Below, piece by piece: positions 5,364 to 9,822 of a stretch of 9,822 nucleotides of DNA. The position numbers and the translations under genes were made by a program. The notes under the pieces are model-generated. The model made no database searches, was not told the origin of the DNA, and was given only the letters and a program-made list of their open reading frames with translations. Position 1 is the stretch's first letter, and each line of letters starts with the position of its first letter. Origin of the DNA: UBA4615 sp044342535 (GTDB taxonomy: Bacteria > Pseudomonadota > Gammaproteobacteria > Burkholderiales > Burkholderiaceae_E); contig JBIIPQ010000146.1 in the NCBI GenBank assembly GCA_044342535.1, positions 1 through 9,822 on the forward strand, read 5' to 3'.

Positions 5364-7442
5364 TCAGAACTCTTCCCAGTCGTCGTCGGGGACCTTCGCG
5401 GCCTTGGGGGCGGGCGCACGCGGGGCGGGTTCGGCCAAGGCGGGCGCAGGCGCGGGACGCGCCGCGGGTGCGTCCGCCTTGGCGACGCTCGGCGCCGGCG
5501 CTGCGGCGGGCGTCGGGGCGGCTGCGGTCGCCGCGGGCGCCGCCGACGATGCCAGCAGGTTCGTCGGCACGACCCGGTCCGGCGCCAGCTTCGCGGAGGC
5601 CGACTTCGTGGCCGACTTCGTGGTCGGCTTCGTAGTCGGCTTCGTGGCGGTCGCGGGCCGGACGGCGGGCGCCGGCTTCGAGACCGCTGCGGACCTGGCA
5701 GCCGGTGCGGGTCGGGCACCGAAGTCGGTGGCCGGCTTCGGCGCGGATGTCGCGGCCGGGCCGGATGCGTGACCGGACTGGAAGCCGTGCGCCGTCTCGG
5801 ACGACGAGGCGCCCGCGGCGGAGCCGGCCGACCACGAGGGCTCGTGATCTGGGCCGCTCTTCGCCGCGACAGCGTGTTTCGACGGCGCGGACTGCGAGAC
5901 ACCGTCCCGAGCGTCGTCCAGACGGAAGGCGTCGACCGCCTCGGCGAGTCGGCGTGCCTGCTCCTTGAGGCTCTCGGCCGCGGCCGCGCTCTGCTCGACC
6001 AGCGCCGCGTTCTGCTGCGTCATGCGGTCGAGCTGGTTGACCGCGGTATTGACTTGGCCGATGCCGGCGCTCTGCTCGCCAGTAGCCGAGGAGATCTCGC
6101 CGATGATGTCGGTCACTCGCCGCACCGAGGTCACGATCTCCGACATCGTCGTGCCGGCGTCCTTGACCAGGCGGCTGCCCGAGTCGACGCGCTGCACGCT
6201 GTCGGTGATCAGGCCCTTGATCTGGCGGGCGGCATCGGCGCTGCGTTGCGCGAGGCTGCGCACCTCGGCGGCGACGACCGCGAAGCCGCGGCCCTGCTCG
6301 CCGGCCCGGGCGGCTTCCACCGCCGCGTTCAGCGCCAGGATGTTGGTCTGGAAGGCGATCCCGTCGATCACCGAGATGATGTCGGCGATCTTGCGCGAGC
6401 TGTCGCTGATCTCGCCCATGGTCGCGACGACCTGCTCGACCACCTCGCCGCCGCGGCGCGCGACCTCGGAGGCACCGAGCGCGAGCTGGTTGGCCTGGCG
6501 GGCGCTGTCGGCGTTGGTCGCCACCGTGCCGGTCAGCTCCTCCATGCTGCTCGAGGTCTGCTGCAGGTTCGAGGCCTGCTGCTCGGTGCGGCGGCTCAGG
6601 TCGTTGTTGCCCACCGCGATCTCGGTCGAGGCGGTGGCGATCTGCTCGGTCGAGTCCTTGATCGAGCCGAGCGTGCGGCTCAGGTGCTCGGACATCCGGC
6701 GCAGCGCCGAGATCAGCTGGCCGATCTCGTCGTTCGGCGGCTCCGGCAGGCGCACCCGCAGGTCGCCCGAGGCGATCGAGTCGGCGGCCTCGCGCGCCGC
6801 GTTCAGCGGCACCAGCAGCCTGCGGTTGAAGACGAGCGAGAAGCCGAAGGCCGCGATGAGCGAGACCACCGTCGCGACCCACAGGATCACCAGGTTGCGG
6901 CCGTCGCGCGTCTTGGCGGCGGCGACCGATGCGGTCGCGAGGGACCGCTCCACCTCGAGCAGCTCCGCGGCCCCCTGGGAGGCCGCCTTGTAGTGTGCGT
7001 CGGCGGTCTGCATCGCCGCGAGCCCGGTGTTCGAATCGACCGACGCCATGTCGATCGCGTCGTCCACCGACTTCAGGTAGCGCGTCGTGGCCGCAGCCAG
7101 CGCATCGAGCCGCTCGCCGCCGGTGGCATCGAGGTCGGCGCGCATGCCGCGCAGCTTCTCGCCGAGCACGGTGCCGCGCTGGGCGAGCGCGTCGCGCCGG
7201 CCCTTGACCACCGGGGCCTGCAGCGTGTCGATCCAGAGAATCGTCCGGTAGGCCTCGGCATGCATCGACGACAGCTCGCCCTCGATGCGGTACGCGTTCG
7301 CGTAGCTCTCGAAGCGCACGTCCGCCAGGTTCTCGAGCTCGCGGTTCGAGCGCAGCTGCATCAGCGAGACGAGCACGCACAGCGCGATGAGGGAGGCGCC
7401 ACCGATCGCGGGCAACAGCAGCAGCTTGATGCGGAGCTTCAT
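5364..7442 (-). CDS. Methyl-accepting chemotaxis protein (transmembrane chemoreceptor)
   Basis: This encodes a 692-residue receptor. A membrane segment at about 6-28 is followed by a mostly helical periplasmic region (about 29-183) without a recognisable PAS or Cache motif, probably of the four-helix-bundle type. TM2 is about 184-205 and a HAMP domain about 206-258. The coiled-coil signalling domain (about 260-508) includes the conserved hairpin tip IDGIAFQTNILALNAAVEAA and the following ARAGEQGRGFAVVAAEVRSL, where CheA and CheW bind. Glu/Gln-rich flanks such as DLSRRTEQQASNLQQTSSSM look like methylation helices. About 175 residues of Ala/Pro/Ser/Lys-rich tail (511-686) then lead to the terminal pentapeptide DWEEF, a tsr/tar-type CheR/CheB tether. 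The ligand cannot be told from sequence. The ATG at 7442 opens a normal receptor N-terminus (MKLRIKLLLLPAIGG) but has no purine-rich ribosome binding site. It may correspond to the operon-encoded 'tsr' of other betaproteobacteria. Confidence 0.96.
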   Translation of the reverse strand: MKLRIKLLLLPAIGGASLIALCVLVSLMQLRSNRELENLADVRFESYANAYRIEGELSSMHAEAYRTILWIDTLQAPVVKGRRDALAQRGTVLGEKLRGMRADLDATGGERLDALAAATTRYLKSVDDAIDMASVDSNTGLAAMQTADAHYKAASQGAAELLEVERSLATASVAAAKTRDGRNLVILWVATVVSLIAAFGFSLVFNRRLLVPLNAAREAADSIASGDLRVRLPEPPNDEIGQLISALRRMSEHLSRTLGSIKDSTEQIATASTEIAVGNNDLSRRTEQQASNLQQTSSSMEELTGTVATNADSARQANQLALGASEVARRGGEVVEQVVATMGEISDSSRKIADIISVIDGIAFQTNILALNAAVEAARAGEQGRGFAVVAAEVRSLAQRSADAARQIKGLITDSVQRVDSGSRLVKDAGTTMSEIVTSVRRVTDIIGEISSATGEQSAGIGQVNTAVNQLDRMTQQNAALVEQSAAAAESLKEQARRLAEAVDAFRLDDARDGVSQSAPSKHAVAAKSGPDHEPSWSAGSAAGASSSETAHGFQSGHASGPAATSAPKPATDFGARPAPAARSAAVSKPAPAVRPATATKPTTKPTTKSATKSASAKLAPDRVVPTNLLASSAAPAATAAAPTPAAAPAPSVAKADAPAARPAPAPALAEPAPRAPAPKAAKVPDDDWEEF
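5602..5649 (-). repeat. Four tandem 12-base repeats in the receptor tail
   Basis: Four consecutive 12-base units lie at 5602-5613, 5614-5625, 5626-5637 and 5638-5649. Their plus-strand forms are GACTTCGTGGCC, GACTTCGTGGTC, GGCTTCGTAGTC and GGCTTCGTGGCG. They are in frame with the receptor gene and encode the Thr/Lys-rich series TKPTTKPTTKSATKSA near residues 600-615. The unit is a whole number of codons, so gain or loss of units would change tail length without breaking the gene. Confidence 0.85.
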
Positions 7443-7487
7443 GGGATGGCCGACGGTGTGGGGGGAGGAGGCGGTCCGCTGCGCGGA

Positions 7488-7664
7488 TCAGTTCTTGTAG
7501 ACGCCGCCGGAGACGACGGTCTCGTCCAGGCGCTCGCAGTACATCTTCTTCGGCTCGACCTTCTTGCTCGACGGGTCGACGAACTCGCCCTTGGCGAAGA
7601 CGCTCGCCACCGTGCAGGTGACCACGACGGCGATGCAGGTCTTGATCCAGGGCGTGCGCGTCAT
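7488..7664 (-). CDS. Small exported protein of unknown function, between cheW and the MCP gene
   Basis: I do not recognise this family. The gene encodes 58 residues: a typical Sec signal peptide (MTRTPWIKTCIAVVVTCTVA then SVFA) with a likely cut after Ala24, leaving a 34-residue, Lys/Glu-rich mature peptide that begins KGEFVDPSSKK. It has one cysteine (Cys43 in KKMYCERLDE) and ends VVSGGVYKN. The start at 7664 is strongly supported by GAGGAG (7677-7672) 7 bases upstream. A longer frame from 7709 adds only an Arg-rich stretch and puts the ribosome binding site inside the gene. It lies in the same direction as the chemotaxis genes, 86 bases after cheW and 45 bases before the receptor gene, so it is probably co-transcribed. 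A lipoprotein is unlikely, because the cysteines in the signal are not in a good lipobox. A periplasmic partner of the receptor is conceivable but unproven. Confidence 0.72.
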   Translation of the reverse strand: MTRTPWIKTCIAVVVTCTVASVFAKGEFVDPSSKKVEPKKMYCERLDETVVSGGVYKN

Positions 7665-7698
7665 GTCGAAGCTCCTCGTCGGGCGGCGTCGGGCACGG

Positions 7699-7721
7699 CG
7701 CGCGGACACGGGGTCCGCGCG
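7699..7721 (-). other. GC-rich inverted repeat between cheW and the small exported-protein gene
   Basis: A perfect 9-base-pair stem (7699-7707 with 7713-7721, CGCGCGGAC/GTCCGCGCG) surrounds a 5-base loop. It lies about 30 bases after the cheW stop and about 22 bases before the ribosome binding site of the next gene. Neither side has a T tract, so I do not call it an intrinsic terminator. In the mRNA it could stabilise the cheW 3' end or influence the level of downstream translation. Confidence 0.45.
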
Positions 7722-7750
7722 GGCGCGTCGACCGGTGGGCTCTGTCCGCT

Positions 7751-8242
7751 TCAGGCGGGCTGCTCGGCCAGGGCCATGTCGGCGGCGCTCATCAGCCGCT
7801 CGATCTCGATCAGGATCAGCATCCGGTCGTTCAGCGTGCCGAGCCCCGTGATGAAGTCGCCCTCGACCGAAGCGCCCACCTCCGGCGCCGGCCGGATCTG
7901 TTCGGGCGCGAGCTCCATCACGTCGGAGACCGAGTCGACGACGATGCCGACGACGCGCGATCCGAGGTTCAGGATGATCACCACCGTGAAGTCGTTGTAC
8001 TCGGCCGAGCCGAGGTTGAACTTCAGCCTCAGGTCGACGATCGGAACGATCACGCCCCGAAGGTTCACCACGCCCTTGATGAACGAAGGCGTGTTGGCGA
8101 TCCGGGTCGGCTGCTCGTAGCCGCGGATCTCCTGGACCTTCAGGATGTCGATCCCGTATTCCTCCTCGCCGAGCCTGAAGGTCAGGTACTCGCGCGGCCT
8201 CGCGGCCGTTCCGGCGTCGTGTGCCCGATCATGTGCAGCCAT
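7751..8242 (-). CDS. cheW: Chemotaxis coupling protein CheW
   Basis: This 163-residue cytoplasmic adaptor joins the receptor tips to CheA. After a short polar N-terminal extension (about 1-17), one CheW (SH3-like) domain spans about 18-152. Typical features are EYLTFRLGEEEYGIDILKVQ (18-37), EIRGYEQPTRIANTPSFIKG, the hallmark VVNLRGVIVPIVDLR (58-72), and GIVVDSVSDVMEL (99-111) with the final ITGLGTLNDRMLILIEIERL. The start at 8242 has GGGAG (8253-8249) 6 bases upstream and lies 24 bases after the cheA stop. The length fits the family (about 150-170). CheV is excluded because there is no receiver domain. Confidence 0.97.
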   Translation of the reverse strand: MAAHDRAHDAGTAARPREYLTFRLGEEEYGIDILKVQEIRGYEQPTRIANTPSFIKGVVNLRGVIVPIVDLRLKFNLGSAEYNDFTVVIILNLGSRVVGIVVDSVSDVMELAPEQIRPAPEVGASVEGDFITGLGTLNDRMLILIEIERLMSAADMALAEQPA

Positions 8243-8266
8243 GGTTCTCTCCCGTCCGAAGGATGT

Positions 8267-9822
8267 TCAGTGACGCGCGCGGCGGACCAGCCACGACACG
8301 TCGAGGATCAATGCCACCTGGCCGTCGCCGAGGATGGTCGCGCCGGAGACGCCCGGCACCTTGCGATAGTTGGCCTCGAGGTTCTTGACGACCACCTGGT
8401 GCTGACCGATCAGCTCGTCGACGATCAGGGCGATGCGCCCGCCCTCGGCCTCGATGACGATCATGATTCCGTCCGAGACCGGCTCCTTTCGGGGCACGGC
8501 GAACAGCTCGTCGAGCGCCATCAACGGCAGGTACTCGTTGCGCACTTCGACCACGCGGCCGGTGCCGCCCACCGACTTGATGTCGCCCGCGGACAGGTGG
8601 ATCGACTCCACGACCGAGGCGAGCGGCACGATGTAGGTCTCCTCGGCGACGCCGACGGACATGCCGTCCATGATCGCCAGCGTCAGGGGCAGTCGCACCG
8701 ACACCCGCATCCCCCGGCCCTCGATCGAATCGATCTCGACCGAGCCGCCCAGCGAGGCGATGTTGCGCTTGACCACGTCCATGCCGACGCCGCGGCCCGA
8801 TACGTCCGTGACCTGCGCGGCGGTCGAGAACCCCGGCTCGAAGATCAGGCCGTAGACCTCCTGATCCGTCATCTGTTCGCTGACCGGCAGGCCTCGCTCG
8901 ATGGCCTTCTGCAGCAGCTTGTCGCGGTTCAGGCCCCGCCCGTCGTCGCGGACCTCGATCACGATCGAGCCGCCCTGGTGGGCCGCCGACAGCGTCACCG
9001 TGCCCTGCGCCGGCTTGCCCGCGGCCACGCGGACCTCGGGCATCTCGATGCCGTGGTCGGCCGCGTTGCGCACCAGGTGGGTCAGCGGGTCGGTGATCTT
9101 CTCGATCAGGCCCTTGTCGAGCTCGGTGTCCTCGCCGATCGTCTGCAGCTCGACCTGCTTGCCGAGCTTTCCGGCGAGGTCGCGCAGCATCCGCGGGAAG
9201 CGGTTGAAGACGACCGCCATCGGGATCATCCGGATGGCCATCACCGATTCCTGGAGCATCCGAGTGTTGCGTTCCAGATCGGTCAGGCCGGTCGACATCG
9301 ACTGGTACAGGACCGGATCGAGCGCCTGGCCGGTCTGCGCGAGCATGGCCTGCGTGATCACCAGTTCGCCGACCAGATTGATCAGCTGGTCGACCTTCTC
9401 GATCGGCACGCGGATCGAGGTGCTCTCGAGCGCGGTCGCGGCCGGTGCGGGCCGATCGGCTGCCCTGGCCGCCGGCTTCGGGGCCGGTGCGGCGGGGGCC
9501 TCGGCCGCGACCGACGCCGCGGCGGGCGAGTCGGCCTCGTCGGGCAGGTCGACGAAGAATCCGTAGTCGGCGCCTTCGGTCGCGGCGGGCCGGGCCGCGA
9601 CCTGCGCGGCAGGGGCCGCGGTGGCAGCGGCAGGGGCCGCGGCCGCGGCTGCGCCCATCCGGACCTGCGAGCGATCGACGTGGAAGGAGAACAGGTCGAG
9701 CAGGTCGCCGTCCGAGGTCGCGGTGACGATCCGGTAGCGGCGCATCCCCTCGGCGTCGGCGTTGCCGCCGTCGGTGGCCTCGATGCGGCCGAGGCCGGGG
9801 ATCTCGGTGAACAGCTCGACCA
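8267..9822 (-). CDS. cheA: Chemotaxis histidine kinase CheA, C-terminal part (partial)
   Basis: The frame runs off the right edge, so the N-terminus and the P1 domain with the phosphorylated histidine are outside; about 517 residues are visible. Numbered from the Met codon at 9745, RRYRIVTATSDGDLLDLFSF (2-21) resembles the end of the CheY/CheB-binding P2 domain. An Ala/Pro linker (31-108) follows. P3 dimerisation is about 109-175 (IEKVDQLINLVGELVITQAM). The P4 ATPase spans about 176-354, with the N box LTHLVRNAADHGIE, G1 VRDDGRGLN and G2 DVSGRGVGMDVV. The CheW-like P5 domain covers about 355-488. The Met at 9745 is internal, since coding sequence continues upstream of it (VELFTEIPGLGRIEATDGG). 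CheA phosphorylates CheY and CheB. Nucleotide-binding boxes are intact, so the visible kinase core looks functional. Confidence 0.97.
   Translation of the reverse strand, partial: VELFTEIPGLGRIEATDGGNADAEGMRRYRIVTATSDGDLLDLFSFHVDRSQVRMGAAAAAAPAAATAAPAAQVAARPAATEGADYGFFVDLPDEADSPAAASVAAEAPAAPAPKPAARAADRPAPAATALESTSIRVPIEKVDQLINLVGELVITQAMLAQTGQALDPVLYQSMSTGLTDLERNTRMLQESVMAIRMIPMAVVFNRFPRMLRDLAGKLGKQVELQTIGEDTELDKGLIEKITDPLTHLVRNAADHGIEMPEVRVAAGKPAQGTVTLSAAHQGGSIVIEVRDDGRGLNRDKLLQKAIERGLPVSEQMTDQEVYGLIFEPGFSTAAQVTDVSGRGVGMDVVKRNIASLGGSVEIDSIEGRGMRVSVRLPLTLAIMDGMSVGVAEETYIVPLASVVESIHLSAGDIKSVGGTGRVVEVRNEYLPLMALDELFAVPRKEPVSDGIMIVIEAEGGRIALIVDELIGQHQVVVKNLEANYRKVPGVSGATILGDGQVALILDVSWLVRRARH
9606..9642 (-). 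repeat. Duplicated 16-base unit in the CheA P2-P3 linker
   Basis: The 16-base sequence GCGGCAGGGGCCGCGG occurs at 9606-9621 and again at 9627-9642, a period of 21 bases or seven codons. It is in frame within cheA and encodes Ala/Pro-rich linker. It is probably a small in-frame duplication in a flexible segment. Confidence 0.7.

Noticed and set aside
5197..7380. A 727-codon open frame on the minus strand overlapping the receptor gene in another frame
   Set aside because: The receptor frame has intact HAMP, signalling-tip and terminal pentapeptide motifs, while this frame gives Arg-rich sequence without motifs. There is no sign of a frameshift linking the two.
7460..7471. A perfect-looking Shine-Dalgarno sequence (GGGGGGAGGAGG) on the plus strand
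   Set aside because: No suitable start codon follows at ribosome-binding distance on that strand and no credible plus-strand gene begins there.
7605..7664. A lipoprotein signal in the small exported protein, because two cysteines lie in its hydrophobic segment
   Set aside because: The residues before each cysteine do not fit the usual lipobox (Gly, Ala or Ser at -1 with Leu at -3), whereas a normal signal peptidase I site (VFA before KGE) is present.
7664..7709. An upstream start at 7709 for the small exported protein
   Set aside because: It adds an Arg-rich stretch before the signal peptide and would place the strong GAGGAG site inside the coding region; the start at 7664 fits both features better.
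4311..8120. A 1269-codon open frame on the plus strand, antisense to cheR, the receptor gene and cheW
   Set aside because: It crosses several well-supported genes, its product is an Arg/His/Gly/Leu-rich composition typical of antisense frames in high-GC DNA, and it shows no recognisable domain. Scarcity of stop codons from GC bias explains it.

Overview
This is a high-GC window (about 70% by eye) carrying two core motility gene clusters that face each other. It reads as a flagellated betaproteobacterium, most likely of the order Burkholderiales. The evidence is the fliN-fliO-fliP-fliQ-fliR order, the cheA-cheW-MCP-cheR-cheD-cheB order (a betaproteobacterial arrangement), the presence of cheD, and the strong G/C preference at third codon positions. 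The genus cannot be fixed from this sequence.

Left part, plus strand (1-2332): the 3' end of fliN, then complete fliO, fliP, fliQ and fliR. These are packed with an 8-base overlap or gaps of 5-13 bases, so they are almost certainly one operon. FliN belongs to the C-ring switch. FliP, FliQ and FliR form the export-gate core of the flagellar type III secretion system, and FliO assists FliP assembly.

Middle (2333-2508): a 176-base convergent intergenic region. It holds a short TTCTG-type repeat next to fliR and one strong GC-rich hairpin (2457-2489) placed as the terminator of the opposing chemotaxis operon.

Right part, minus strand (reading from 9822 down to 2509): the C-terminal part of cheA, cheW, an unrecognised gene for a 58-residue exported protein, a transmembrane chemoreceptor (MCP), cheR, cheD and cheB. 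The receptor signals through CheW to the kinase CheA. CheR methylates, and CheB demethylates and deamidates, the receptor's glutamate/glutamine sites, and CheD deamidates receptors. The receptor ends in a DWEEF pentapeptide, a likely tether for CheR and CheB, at the end of an unusually long Ala/Pro/Lys-rich tail. No cheY or cheZ lies in the window, and the operon appears to stop after cheB.

Most of the content is ordinary, well-understood motility machinery. I see no mobile element, CRISPR array, RNA gene or obviously new system. The points most worth a second look are the small exported protein between cheW and the receptor gene, and the repeat-containing receptor tail with its terminal pentapeptide.
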